Assembly: GCA_046726375.1 (NCBI GenBank)
Contig: JBKPAJ010000084.1
Span: 1-53,805, forward strand
From: DASPWV01 sp046726375
Lineage (GTDB): Bacteria > Acidobacteriota > Vicinamibacteria > Vicinamibacterales > UBA2999
Reading direction: 5' to 3'
Length of the DNA: 53,805 nt
In this document: piece after piece, positions 1-9,332 of the stretch
Layout: each line of letters opens with the position of its first letter
Numbering within the stretch: position 1 is the first letter of the stretch
Notes under the pieces: model-generated
The model's database searches: none
Told to the model about the DNA's origin: nothing
The model's input: only the letters and a program-made list of their open reading frames with translations
Position numbers and translations under genes: made by a program

Positions 1-61
1 GCCGCTGAAGATCACTGTTACATGGTAGGTATACTGTCGGCTCGAGCTCCGGGCCGACCGA

Positions 62-1621
62 ATGGGTCAACCTGTCGCTGTCGTCGTTTCTCTCGCCCTC
101 TTTCTGCCTTGTCGTGCATTTGCCCAGCCGTCATCCGACACCGATGCCTCCAGAAAGCAGGCCAGCGCAACCCGTGTCGTCAACGCGACCCTCGAGACCG
201 ACGGTCGTCTCGACGAGGAGGCCTGGCGGCTGGCGCCGCCGGTCACCGATTTTGTGCAGAAGGAGCCGACCGAAGGTGCGCCGCCAACCGAGGCGATGGA
301 GGTGCGATTCCTGTACGACGACTCTGCGCTATATGTCGGCGCGCGGATGATCAGCCGTGAAGGGCGCGGCATTCAGGCGCCGCTCGGACGTCGCGACAAC
401 GTCGATCAAGCCGAGCACATTCTCGTCGCCTTCGATAGCTTTCTCGACCGCCGCACTGCCGTCGTCTTCGGCGTGTCCGCAGCTGGCGTCCGACTGGATC
501 GCTTTCACGCGACCGACAACGAGGAGAGCTTCGACGCCGGTTTCGATCCGGTTTGGGAGGCGCGGACCAACGTCACCGATGACGGATGGACAGCGGAGTT
601 GTGGATTCCGTTTTCGCAACTGCGGTTCAATCCTGACACCGAGCTCGTGTGGGGCCTCAACATTCGGCGTTTCAGACCAACCCTGGACGAACAGGACTAC
701 TGGATTCTCGTTCCGCGCACTGATCGAGCATGGTCATCCCGCTTCGGCGAACTGCGCGGCATTGCCAATGTGCCGCCGCGGCGCCGGATCGAGCTGTTGC
801 CGTACGTCGCGGGAGCATCTACTGTGCACGCGGCGGCGGAGCGCGTGAATCCGTTCAACCGGGGATCGAATGTGAACGGCCGTGTGGGCGCGGATCTCAA
901 GATCGGCCTCGGCCCTAATCTAACGCTCGACGCGACCTTCAATCCGGATTTCGGCCAGGTCGAGGCCGACCCGGCCGAAGTCAACCTCACCGCGTTCGAA
1001 ACACGATTTCCCGAAAAGCGCCCCTTCTTTCTCGAGGGGGCGCCGCTTTTCAACATCGGACACGCCAACTTCTACTACTCACGCCGCATCGGCGCGCGAC
1101 CGCTTGGTCCTGCTGTTGGCGAGTACGTCGACTATCCATCGGCGCAAACCATCATCGCTGCGGCCAAGCTCACGGGCCGTTTGCGGTCGAAGACCTCGAT
1201 TGGATGGTTGTCGGCCGCGACGGATCGCGAATTCGCCCGCGTCGCGTCCGCCGATCTCACACCGTTCTCCCGCATTCGTGTCGCGCCGCGCACGTTCCAC
1301 AGTGTGGGTCGCGTGTTACAGGAATTTGGCCCGCTCGGTAACACCGTCGGTGCCTTTGTCAACGTGATGCACCGCGATCTCGCCGACGGCGACCCGCTGG
1401 CCAGTGTGCTGTCGCAAAACGCCCTCGGGTTTGCCGGTAGCACCCTGCTTCGCTTCAGGGGCGGCGAGTACGAGGTCCGGGCCGCCGCTGGCACTTCGTT
1501 TGTAAGTGGACAAGCGCCGGCGATCGAACGCATCCAGCGCAGCAGCGCGCATTACGCGCAGCGCCCGGATCGCGCGTATTCGCGGCTCGATCCGGGCTTG
1601 ACGTCGCTCACCGGCTGGTAG
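62..1621 (+). CDS. DUF5916-type exported protein, N-terminal half (gene interrupted by TAG)
   Basis: Envelope protein of the DUF5916 type; the family's biochemical role is not established. Residues 1-21 form a signal peptide (hydrophobic run, AFA-Q cleavage site). A family-9 carbohydrate-binding-like beta-sandwich follows (about 40-240), then the start of a predicted outer-membrane beta-barrel. The frame closes with TAG at 1619-1621 just after an SLTGW motif, but the same frame reopens at once and encodes the rest of the barrel to 2692. Family members are single polypeptides of roughly 750-900 residues, so this is one gene with one internal stop. The ATG was chosen because the signal peptide follows it directly; no clear ribosome-binding site is visible. 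Confidence 0.8.
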   Translation: MGQPVAVVVSLALFLPCRAFAQPSSDTDASRKQASATRVVNATLETDGRLDEEAWRLAPPVTDFVQKEPTEGAPPTEAMEVRFLYDDSALYVGARMISREGRGIQAPLGRRDNVDQAEHILVAFDSFLDRRTAVVFGVSAAGVRLDRFHATDNEESFDAGFDPVWEARTNVTDDGWTAELWIPFSQLRFNPDTELVWGLNIRRFRPTLDEQDYWILVPRTDRAWSSRFGELRGIANVPPRRRIELLPYVAGASTVHAAAERVNPFNRGSNVNGRVGADLKIGLGPNLTLDATFNPDFGQVEADPAEVNLTAFETRFPEKRPFFLEGAPLFNIGHANFYYSRRIGARPLGPAVGEYVDYPSAQTIIAAAKLTGRLRSKTSIGWLSAATDREFARVASADLTPFSRIRVAPRTFHSVGRVLQEFGPLGNTVGAFVNVMHRDLADGDPLASVLSQNALGFAGSTLLRFRGGEYEVRAAAGTSFVSGQAPAIERIQRSSAHYAQRPDRAYSRLDPGLTSLTGW

Positions 1622-1633
1622 CTGCAGGCGAAC

Positions 1634-2692
1634 GTGGATCGAGTGAGCGGACGACACTGGCTGTGGGGCATGAGCACGAAGATCGACTCCGAGAATTTCG
1701 AGACCAACGACATCGGCGTCCTCAACGGCGCTGATGGCCTGCTCCTGAACCGTGATCTGCGCTACCGCGAAACGCGTCCCGGCAAGATTTTCCGCTCCTA
1801 TTCGATCGGTGTCGAAGTCCGCAACGATTCGACACTGCGTTTGCTCCGGCAAGCCGGCGAAGTGCAGGCCAACGTCAGCGTGACATGGGCGAACTACTGG
1901 ACGACGTCGGTAGCGGTGAGCCGCAACCTTGTGGAGAAGAGCGTATCGCTGACGCGTGGTGGTCCGATCATGGCGCGTGCGGGAGGGTGGAATACGAGCA
2001 TCGAGTTCGGCAACCGCGCCACATCGCAAACACGGTGGAGCGGTGAGGTGGAGCTCGGGAACACGGACGATGGTGGGCATACGCGCAGAGTGAGCACCAC
2101 GCTGTCGTTCCGGCCCGGTCCACGCTGGCAGCTTTCTGCGAGTCCGTTTTACGAGCGCCTGAAAGACAAGACGCAGTACGTCACGACATTCGACGGGGGG
2201 CGGGCTGAGACGTACGGCAGCCGATACGTCTTTGCGTTCATCGATCGCAGCACGCTGTCCACCGCATTTCGTCTCGGCCTGACCTTGAAGCCGGATATGA
2301 ACCTGGATATTTACGCCGAGCCCTTTGCCGCGTCGGGTCGCTATTACGATTATGGCGAACTGCTCGCGCCCGCAACCGCTGATCGCCTGACCTACGGCTC
2401 CTCTGGCACCACAGTCGACCTGCAACCCGACGGCAGCCGCATCGTCCGCATCGGCGAGCTCTCGTACACGCTGCGCGATCGCGATTTCAATACGCTCTCG
2501 TTCCGCAGCAACGTCGTGTTGCGATGGGAGTGGCGGCCGGGCAGCACGTTGTATCTCGTGTGGCAGCAGGATCGCTCGAATACCGAGCGCATCGGGTCGT
2601 TCGTCAATGCCGCCGACATGTTCCGATCGCTCACGGCGCCCGGCACCAACGTCTTCGTCGTGAAAACGTCCTTCTGGTTGCCCCTTGGTTAG
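1634..2692 (+). pseudogene. DUF5916-type protein, C-terminal barrel half (after in-frame stop)
   Basis: This is the continuation of the upstream DUF5916 gene in the same frame, separated only by the TAG codon and four sense codons before the first possible GTG. It reads as alternating hydrophobic and polar beta-strands ending in an aromatic-rich strand (SFWLPLG), as expected for an outer-membrane barrel C-terminus. It has no signal peptide and no Shine-Dalgarno sequence, so it is unlikely to be expressed as a separate protein. Either the gene is nonfunctional, the stop is read through, or one base is wrong in the assembly. Confidence 0.7.
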
Positions 2693-4139
2693 CGGCATCC
2701 CGCGTCCCCGGCCGACGCGGCGCCGTCGACGGCCACGGCGGCCGACGATGTTACGTGTGCGGCGCGCCACCGATCCACGCCATCGTCCGCCTAAGGGACT
2801 GCCGGCGTTCTGGACGCGCGTGCGCCGGTTGTTCTGGTCCTGGTGGCCGTGGTCGGTGCTGTCGGTGTGGGCATTTACCGCGGACAGGGACGGTTGGGGA
2901 ATCGGAGCGCTGTGCATGGCGCTCTTCAGCTATCTCAGCGCGCCCGTCGAAACGCCGCCGCGCTTCGGCCTCGAGCACGAAATGGCGGTCGACTCCGACG
3001 AGTTCCTCACCAGCATGTCCGGCGCCACCGGCGCGCCGTTCGTGCCCGGCAACCGAGTCGAGGTTCTGAACAACGGCGACGAGTTTTATCCGCCGATGCT
3101 GGAGGATGTCGAGAAGGCGCAGCTCTCGATCACGATGGAGGCCTACATCTATTGGGCGGGAGAGATCGGGATGAAGTTTGCGCGCGCGCTGGCGCAGCGC
3201 GCGCGTGCCGGCGTGCGGGTCAAGATTCTGCTCGATGCCATCGGCTCCGCCGACATCGGCGACGAAATCGTCAAGATGCTCGAAGACTGCGGCTGCCAGA
3301 TCGCCTGGTACAACCCGATTCGCTGGTACACACTCGGTCGCATCAACCACCGCACGCATCGCAAGTCGCTCATCATCGACGGGCGTGTCGCCTTTACGGG
3401 AGGGGCAGGTATCGCGGACGAGTGGCTGGGTCACGCGCAGGATCGGCAGCACTGGCGCGATATTCAGATTCGCCTCGAAGGGCCGGGTGTGGCGCCGCTG
3501 CAAACTGGCTTCGCGCAGAACTGGCTCGAGTGCACGCGCGAGTTGATCTCGGGTCCTGAGTACTATCCCCTGCACGAGCCGGCAGGCGACTTGAGCGTGC
3601 TGACAATCATGAGCTCGCCGGTAACAGGGGCATCCAACGCGCGCACGCTCTACTACCTGTCGATCACGTCGGCGCGGCGCTCGATCTACATCGCCAATCC
3701 CTACTTCGTCCCCGACCCGCCGGGACTCGAAACGTTGATCGATGCCAAAAAGCGCGGCGTCGACGTGCGCATCATGGCGTCGGGCGACACGAACGAAAAC
3801 TGGCTCTCGCGACGAAACGCGGTGCGCCTTTACGGGCGTCTACTCGAAGCCGGCGTCGAGATCATGGAGTACGACGGGACGCTGCTGCACCACAAGACGA
3901 TGGTCGTGGACGGATTGTGGACGACGATCGGCACCAGCAATTTCGACAACCGGTCGTTTGCGCACAACGAAGAGAGCAACGTGTGCGTGTACGACCGCTC
4001 ACTCGCAAATGAGATGGAGGCGATCTTCAAGCGGGACGCGTTACGTTGTACTCGCATTGAGCTCGAGCAATGGCGGACGCGCGGTTGGTTCTGGAAGCTG
4101 CAGGAGTTCATTGCGGCGTTCCTGCAGGAGCAGGTGTAG
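2685..4139 (+). CDS. Cardiolipin synthase-like phospholipase D family protein
   Basis: Predicted membrane phosphatidyltransferase that joins phospholipids to make cardiolipin. It has two PLD domains with complete HKD motifs: H225-x-K227-x4-D232 (HRKSLIID) and H402-x-K404-x4-D409 (HHKTMVVD), each followed by a Gly/Ser-rich strand. The N-terminus is Arg/Pro-rich, with hydrophobic segments around residues 46-64 and 71-85, the usual layout of bacterial Cls. The length (484 aa) is normal. The ATG overlaps the end of the DUF5916 frame by 8 bases; an internal ATG at 2748 is an alternative start that would remove the odd Arg-rich leader. Cardiolipin synthase is the best reading, though other bis-PLD enzymes are possible. 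Confidence 0.85.
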   Translation: MVSGIPRPRPTRRRRRPRRPTMLRVRRATDPRHRPPKGLPAFWTRVRRLFWSWWPWSVLSVWAFTADRDGWGIGALCMALFSYLSAPVETPPRFGLEHEMAVDSDEFLTSMSGATGAPFVPGNRVEVLNNGDEFYPPMLEDVEKAQLSITMEAYIYWAGEIGMKFARALAQRARAGVRVKILLDAIGSADIGDEIVKMLEDCGCQIAWYNPIRWYTLGRINHRTHRKSLIIDGRVAFTGGAGIADEWLGHAQDRQHWRDIQIRLEGPGVAPLQTGFAQNWLECTRELISGPEYYPLHEPAGDLSVLTIMSSPVTGASNARTLYYLSITSARRSIYIANPYFVPDPPGLETLIDAKKRGVDVRIMASGDTNENWLSRRNAVRLYGRLLEAGVEIMEYDGTLLHHKTMVVDGLWTTIGTSNFDNRSFAHNEESNVCVYDRSLANEMEAIFKRDALRCTRIELEQWRTRGWFWKLQEFIAAFLQEQV

Positions 4140-4300
4140 GTGGGCAGATGGATGGTCGGCGGCCAGGGCGGGTCGCGCGCGCCAGACGGGTTCGCTGCCT
4201 TGCGCCGTGCTCAGCCTGGTCGCGGTCGGAACCGAACTCGCTGCGGATCTTTACCAGCCATCGACGCAGGTCGGCTAACATCCCGACAACGGGAGGTCGT

Positions 4301-5500
4301 ATGCCACGTCATGCGCGCCATTCTGCGATTGCCAACCGCTCCGTGCTGGGCGCGATCGTTCTCGGGCTGCTGATCACTGCTTCCGCGACTGATGCGCGAT
4401 TCGCGGACGACAGCGAGCGCGTGCTGACCATCGATCACTACATCACGGTGCGATCGACGGTCCCCGCTATCGCCGGCCAGTCTTCGCAAATCTACGTCCG
4501 TGAACGCGCCAAGGCGGGCACGGTCCTGCGCGGCTCCACCTTGGCCGATCGCGTCGTCCTGTTTGTCCACGGTGCGGGCACGCCAGGCGCCGTGGCATTC
4601 GACGTTCCGTATCAGGATTACAGCTGGATGGCCTACCTCGCTAACGCCGGCTTTGACGTGTTTGCGATGGACTTCACCGGGTACGGCCGATCAACGCGCC
4701 CGCCGGTGATGAACGATCCGTGCAATCTCTCGGCGGAGCAGCAGGCGACGCTCGTTCCCGCGCTCATTTCCGCGCCGTGCGCCAGCACTTACCAGCGGCA
4801 GCTGACGACGATCGCATCAGACTGGGACGATCTGAGTGCCGTCGTCGACTACATTCGCGCGCGGCGCCGCGTCGAACGCGTCAGCTTGATCGCCTGGTCG
4901 CTCGGTGGACCGCGTGCCGGCGGCTTTGCGTCGAGTCATCCCGACAAAGTGCACAAGCTGGTGCTGTTGGCGCCGGCGTTCAACCGCACTGCGCCGAGCG
5001 CTCCGCCCGCCAGCGTGCCGGCGGATGGAGTGGCGATGAACAAGCAGTCGCGCGACGATTTCGTCGCCAATTGGGATCGGCAAGTGGGCTGCGGAGATCA
5101 ATACGATCCTGCGCTACGCGACGTCGTCTGGTCGCAGTTGCTCGAATCGGATCCCGTGGGCGCCACCTGGGGCACTGGCGTTCGCCGCGCGCCAGGTACG
5201 ACCGTGTGGGGATGGAACACCGATGTCGTGGGAAAGATCAAGCTGCCAGTGCTGCTCGTCGCGGGTGTGCACGACAAACAGGTCGTGCCGCAGCGTGTGC
5301 GCGATTTGTACGGCGATCTTGGTTCGACCGAAAAGGTGTTCGTCGATCTGGGTTGCTCCTCGCACAATGCGATGTGGGAACGGAACCACGCACTGTTGTT
5401 CCGCGCGTCGCTCGAGTGGCTCACGCAGGGGTCGGTGAACGGCAGCAAAGAGGGAACGATCCGGCTAGGGTATGAGCCCGGCACCGCGTCAGCACGGTAG
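4301..5500 (+). CDS. Exported alpha/beta hydrolase
   Basis: Alpha/beta-hydrolase-fold protein with an N-terminal signal or anchor segment (about residues 14-30). The oxyanion-region motif HGAG follows the VVLFV strand, the nucleophile is S200 in AWSLGG (a variant of GxSxG), and the likely catalytic His lies near the C-terminus in CSSHNAMWE, with an Asp in the GVHDKQV turn. The substrate cannot be inferred. The start was set at 4301 because GGGAGG lies at 4291-4296 at good spacing and a signal peptide follows; the frame is open further upstream, but that part overlaps the cls-like gene. 399 aa. Confidence 0.85.
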   Translation: MPRHARHSAIANRSVLGAIVLGLLITASATDARFADDSERVLTIDHYITVRSTVPAIAGQSSQIYVRERAKAGTVLRGSTLADRVVLFVHGAGTPGAVAFDVPYQDYSWMAYLANAGFDVFAMDFTGYGRSTRPPVMNDPCNLSAEQQATLVPALISAPCASTYQRQLTTIASDWDDLSAVVDYIRARRRVERVSLIAWSLGGPRAGGFASSHPDKVHKLVLLAPAFNRTAPSAPPASVPADGVAMNKQSRDDFVANWDRQVGCGDQYDPALRDVVWSQLLESDPVGATWGTGVRRAPGTTVWGWNTDVVGKIKLPVLLVAGVHDKQVVPQRVRDLYGDLGSTEKVFVDLGCSSHNAMWERNHALLFRASLEWLTQGSVNGSKEGTIRLGYEPGTASAR

Positions 5501-5556
5501 GTGGAACGGCTCGCACGGTGCCGGGGACGTCCGGCATCGCGCGCCAGGAAACGTTC

Positions 5557-6075
5557 ATGAAGGCCTCGGAGTTCGAAACACGTCGCGCGGTTCCGTCGGA
5601 TGCAGAAGCGATCGCGCTCGCGCACCGGGATTCGATTCGATCGATTGGTCCGCTGTTTTATCCGCCGAACGTCGTCGATGACTGGGACGAGGGTCTCGTC
5701 GGCGATGTCTATGTCAAGGCGATGGAACGGGGCGAGGTTTTCTTCATCGCCGTGGGCAACATCGCCGATCGGCCCTCGGTTCTCGGATTTGCGAGCGATT
5801 ACTGCATCGAGGGTTCGACACATGGGACGTCGGTCTATGTGAGGGGCGTCGCGGCGCGTCGCGGCATCGGATCTGCGCTCTTCGCGCTCGCGGAGGCGTA
5901 TGCGGCTGCGCATGGCGCCACCACCATCCACGTCGACGCCTCGCTTGCCGGCGTGGAGTTCTACAAGGCGAACGGGTTCACCGCGATCGGTCGGGGAGAA
6001 ACGCACTTGATGTCCGGACGTCCGATTGCCTGCGTGTTCATGCGCAAAAACGTCAAGGCGCGAGCGCGCGTGTAG
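5557..6075 (+). CDS. GNAT family N-acetyltransferase
   Basis: GNAT-fold acyltransferase of 172 aa. The acetyl-CoA pyrophosphate loop is visible as VAARRGIGSAL (R/Q-x-x-G-x-G/A pattern) near residue 105, preceded by the V-R-G-V strand, and followed by the family's C-terminal VEFYKANGF element. The acceptor substrate is unknown. The ATG at 5557 has a CAGGAA ribosome-binding site at 5545-5550; a longer reading from 5518 lacks support. Confidence 0.85.
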   Translation: MKASEFETRRAVPSDAEAIALAHRDSIRSIGPLFYPPNVVDDWDEGLVGDVYVKAMERGEVFFIAVGNIADRPSVLGFASDYCIEGSTHGTSVYVRGVAARRGIGSALFALAEAYAAAHGATTIHVDASLAGVEFYKANGFTAIGRGETHLMSGRPIACVFMRKNVKARARV

Positions 6076-6084
6076 TGGTCAGCA

Positions 6085-6504
6085 ATGCAGCCGCGGCATC
6101 CGAATCCCTACGGTAAGCCAATCATCTTCTTCGACGGCGTGTGCGCGATGTGCAACACGTTCGTCGGCGTCGTCCTCAAAGCCGACCGGGAAGAACGCTT
6201 TCTCTTTGCCCCCCTTCAGGGCGACACTGCACGCGAGCTGTTGCCTGCGCTCTCAGACGATCCGCGCGAGTGGTCCGTGCTCTACCTCGATGAGCACGGC
6301 CTGCACGATCAATCGGACGCTTCGTTGCAGGTCTATCGCCGGCTGGGAGGAGTCTGGTGGCTGCTCAGCCTCGCTCGGCACGTTCCCAGGTCCGTGCGCA
6401 CGCCGCTCTATCGCATCCTGGCGCGCAATCGATACGCATGGTTCGGCCGGAAGGATGTGTGCCGCGTGCCTACCCCTGCCGAGCGACGACGGTTCTTGCC
6501 ATGA
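6085..6504 (+). CDS. DCC family thiol-disulfide oxidoreductase-like protein (DUF393)
   Basis: Small thioredoxin-like protein of the DCC (DUF393/YuxK) family, 139 aa. The signature DGVCAMC is near the N-terminus, with C20 and C23 as the CxxC pair, followed by the family's FAPLQ...ARELL stretch and a C-terminal basic segment. A thiol-disulfide role is predicted from the motif; physiological partners are unknown. It starts 9 bases after the GNAT gene and probably shares its transcript. Confidence 0.85.
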   Translation: MQPRHPNPYGKPIIFFDGVCAMCNTFVGVVLKADREERFLFAPLQGDTARELLPALSDDPREWSVLYLDEHGLHDQSDASLQVYRRLGGVWWLLSLARHVPRSVRTPLYRILARNRYAWFGRKDVCRVPTPAERRRFLP

Positions 6505-6688
6505 ATGGAGGAGACAGGCGACACGCCGCCTGCGTGATAGCGGTCAGCGTTGCGGCTCGCTGATGTTGTGAGCGCGGTCCATACTCAATCGCGGCGATTT
6601 CTGCTCTCTCGTGGCGCTGCATTCGGTGAGCGATTTTCATTCCAATCATTAGATCCTTCCGCGCACCGCGTCCCGAATCCCGCGGACA

Positions 6689-8095
6689 ATGGCCGACATG
6701 CACAACACCTTGCTGCCGCGCGCCGCGGCGCATGCACAGTCGTATCTCTCGTCGATTCACGATCGCCACGTCGCGGCTACGCTTGATGGCGACGAGCTGC
6801 GACGCCGGCTCGGCGCGCCATTGCAGGAGTCCGGCACGGATCCTTTGCAGGTGATCGATCAACTTGCGGACGCTGCCCGCCAGGGGACCGTCGCAACACA
6901 GGGCCCGCGCTACTTCGGGTTTGTCATTGGCGGCAGTCTGCCGTCGGCCACGGCCGCTGACTGGCTGGTGTCCACGTGGGACCAGAACGCCGGCCTGTAT
7001 GTCCAGTCGCCGCTGATCGCAGTCATCGAGCAGATCGTCTCCGGCTGGCTGATCGATCTCACTGGCATCTCGCCCGCGTGGAGCGTCGGCTACGTCACCG
7101 GTTGCCAGATGGCGAACTTCACGGCACTCGCCGCCGCGCGTCATCACGTGTTGCGTGAGGTGGAGTGGGACGTCGAGCGCGACGGCCTGTTTGGCGCGCC
7201 GCCGATCGAGGTGATTGTCAGCGCGGAGTCGCACTACACCATCCTCAATGCGCTGCGCATGCTTGGGCTCGGCGCCGAGCGGCTGCGGCGGATCGAGACC
7301 GACCACCACGGGCGCATGCGTGCCGACAAACTCGACGAGGCGCTTCGCGCCGGAACGGGTCCTTGCATCATCTGTGCACAAGCCGGCAACGTGAACACTG
7401 GTGCGTTCGATCCGCTTACGCAGATTGCCGCACTGGCGAAGCGCCGTGGCGCATGGCTGCACGTGGACGGTGCGTTCGGGTTGTGGGCCGCGGTGAGTCC
7501 CGCGCTACGGCACCTCGTTGCCGGAATCGCCGAAGCAGACTCCATCGCAACCGACGCGCACAAGTGGTTGAACGTCCCCTACGACTCGGGCATTGTCATG
7601 ATTGCGCATGCCGAATCGCATCGCCGGGCGTTCAGCCTCGCGGCGCAGTACATTCAGGAGACACAGTCGGAGCGCGACTCGCACCAGTTCACGCCGGAAG
7701 AGTCCCGCCGCGCACGCGTCGTCCCAATCTACGCGGCGCTGCGCACGCTCGGCCGCGCCGGTTTGCGAGAGATGGTCGAACGCTGCTGCACTCTCGCACG
7801 TCGCATGGCTGACGCGCTGGCATTACATCCGCAAGTCCAGATCCTCAATGAGGTCGTGCTCAATCAAGTGCTCGTGCAGTTTGTTCCAAGCACCGGCGAC
7901 GCGACCGAGGCAGCCGATTTCACCAAGCGCGTCGTGGCCGCCGTTCAGCAAGACGGCACATGTTGGCTGGGCGGCACCGTTTGGCAGAACCGAGCAGCAA
8001 TGAGGATCTCGGTGTCGAACTGGTCGACGACCGAGAGCGATATCGACCGTTCGGCGGCGGCGATTCTACGGAGCATGAAGGCGTTACGGGCTTAA
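6689..8095 (+). CDS. PLP-dependent group II amino acid decarboxylase
   Basis: Fold-type I PLP enzyme of the aromatic-amino-acid/glutamate decarboxylase group (468 aa). The PLP lysine is K292 in TDAHKWLN, preceded by the cofactor-binding HVDGAFG motif (Asp contacts the pyridine nitrogen) and the TGCQMANFTAL phosphate-binding region. The likely reaction is decarboxylation of an L-amino acid to an amine; the actual substrate is not visible from motifs. The first 60 residues match the family's N-terminal swapped segment. The 184 bp before it contain no convincing gene. Confidence 0.85.
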   Translation: MADMHNTLLPRAAAHAQSYLSSIHDRHVAATLDGDELRRRLGAPLQESGTDPLQVIDQLADAARQGTVATQGPRYFGFVIGGSLPSATAADWLVSTWDQNAGLYVQSPLIAVIEQIVSGWLIDLTGISPAWSVGYVTGCQMANFTALAAARHHVLREVEWDVERDGLFGAPPIEVIVSAESHYTILNALRMLGLGAERLRRIETDHHGRMRADKLDEALRAGTGPCIICAQAGNVNTGAFDPLTQIAALAKRRGAWLHVDGAFGLWAAVSPALRHLVAGIAEADSIATDAHKWLNVPYDSGIVMIAHAESHRRAFSLAAQYIQETQSERDSHQFTPEESRRARVVPIYAALRTLGRAGLREMVERCCTLARRMADALALHPQVQILNEVVLNQVLVQFVPSTGDATEAADFTKRVVAAVQQDGTCWLGGTVWQNRAAMRISVSNWSTTESDIDRSAAAILRSMKALRA

Positions 8096-8123
8096 CGGCG
8101 TCTTTGGTGAGTCTTTCAAACTC

Positions 8124-8216
8124 ATGAACCCGAGTTTGTCGCCGATGTTGCCAAGCAAGGAGGAGGCGCGTTGGGTAGCATCAGAGATGCGGCGGGCGCT
8201 CAGCGAGATTCGTTAA
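8124..8216 (+). other. Possible 30-codon ORF or gene fragment
   Basis: A short frame downstream of the decarboxylase ends in a charged amphipathic helix (SKEEARWVASEMRRALSEIR). It looks protein-like and could be the tail of a degraded gene. There is no ribosome-binding site, and the frame is open for a few codons upstream. Nothing supports expression. Confidence 0.2.
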
Positions 8217-8221
8217 AGGCG

Positions 8222-8371
8222 AGGTTCGGCGGTTCGTGATTCGACGGTTCCGACCTTCGAGCACCGAACCAGGAACCGCGACGTCGAACCCCGAACCTCG
8301 GAACCACGAACTGGCGAATCCGGAACCCCCGAACCATCTCCCCCGAACCAGGACCACGAACCGTCGAACCG
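8222..8371. repeat. Word array A (GGTTCG / CGAACC), stop-anchored quasi-palindrome
   Basis: Imperfect iterations of GGTTCG on a short left arm (8223-8256) and of CGAACC/GGAACC on a longer right arm (8263-8371), so the transcript can fold on itself. The right end touches the cupin gene's stop codon (8372-8374, minus strand). It sits between convergent genes, where a bidirectional terminator would be expected. Confidence 0.75.
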
Positions 8372-9085
8372 TTATTTCTTCAGCGCCGGATGCACGTATC
8401 CAGCGGGCAACACGCGATCTGGATCCGGCCGTACGCTCAAGTAGTCAACGTGATCCGTGATGTCCGTCCATCCATGCGGCACGCCCGCCGGGATGATGAT
8501 GATGTCGCCCGTCTTCACGACTTTCTTCACCACGTCGTCTCCCACGATCGGCCCGCTGCACGAGGGACCGTTGAGCACACGCGTTACTTCGCTTTCTGGC
8601 GCCGACTTGCGTCCGTTCACGATGCGTCCGCCGGTAACGAGCGTGCCGCCGCCTGAGACGATGATGTAGGTTTCGGTTTGATGGTCGTGCGCGATGCCGC
8701 TCGCCGTGCCCGCGGGCGGCGGAGTCGTGGATTGCTCACCGCAGGGGACTGCGGCTGCAGCCTGCCCCCGGCCAGGAGCGGCGCCCGCGCCGGCAGCGGC
8801 ACCAGCGCCCGCTCCGCGGCCGGCGGCCGTTGCATCACCAGCCGCCGCGCCTGGGCCTCGTCCCGCGCCTGTGGGTGTGGTCGGGCCGCGATGGATAATG
8901 CCAACGGCTTCGTTGAGTTTGCCGATGTCGACGCTCACGATCTGGCGATCGACGCCCGCCGTGGCGTTGACGGCCTTCACCTGCTCGTCGGTGATGTAGG
9001 TTGCCGCTTTTGGCGACTGCGCGAGCGCTGTCGCGGCACACACAAAGGCGAGGGCTGTGCAAACACTGGTCACACGCGTCGTCAT
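8372..9085 (-). CDS. Exported cupin-domain protein with Gly/Ala-rich insert
   Basis: Exported protein (signal peptide about residues 1-23, ending ALA-Q) with a C-terminal cupin barrel. Cupin motif 1 is seen in AHDHQTETYIIVSGGGT and motif 2 in GDIIIIPAGVPHGW, with metal-type His residues kept. Between the secreted N-terminal part and the cupin lies a Gly/Ala/Pro/Arg-rich low-complexity stretch of about 50 residues (around 80-125), likely a flexible linker. The start at 9085 was chosen for the AGGGGG ribosome-binding site at 9090-9095. Enzyme or binding function unknown. 237 aa. Confidence 0.8.
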   Translation of the reverse strand: MTTRVTSVCTALAFVCAATALAQSPKAATYITDEQVKAVNATAGVDRQIVSVDIGKLNEAVGIIHRGPTTPTGAGRGPGAAAGDATAAGRGAGAGAAAGAGAAPGRGQAAAAVPCGEQSTTPPPAGTASGIAHDHQTETYIIVSGGGTLVTGGRIVNGRKSAPESEVTRVLNGPSCSGPIVGDDVVKKVVKTGDIIIIPAGVPHGWTDITDHVDYLSVRPDPDRVLPAGYVHPALKK

Positions 9086-9141
9086 AGGTCCCCCTTGTCG
9101 GCGCAATTTTGAATAAAAAAGCATCCGCCGTCGAGTGTTGA

Positions 9142-9332
9142 ATGAAGTTTCTCGACGAAGTGCGGCTGGCCGTGCGATCCCTGTCGCGCGTCAAGGGACG
9201 CTTCATCACGGTCGTGCTTACCCTGCGCTTGGTATTGGCGCGAACGCGGCGATTTTCAGCGTCGTGGCCGGCGTACTGCTCAAGCCGCTCGCCAACCGCG
9301 ACGACCAGCCGCTCATTGTCAACTGGCGGTAG
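9142..9332 (+). pseudogene. MacB/ADOP-type ABC permease, N-terminal remnant
   Basis: About 60 codons that match the N-terminus of MacB-like permeases, split across two frames. The first frame gives the family's cytoplasmic lead (MKFLDEVRLAVRSL...FITVVLTL); near 9225 the homology moves to another frame reading ALGIGANAAIFSVVAGVLL. It ends at 9332 with no trace of the remaining 750 or so residues. The intact paralogue at 28815 begins with the same pattern. Divergent from the cupin gene. Confidence 0.75.

Noticed and set aside
1316..2917. 533-codon minus-strand frame
   Set aside because: Antisense to the DUF5916 gene, rich in Arg/His/Pro as expected for a shadow of GC-rich coding sequence, with no recognisable motif.
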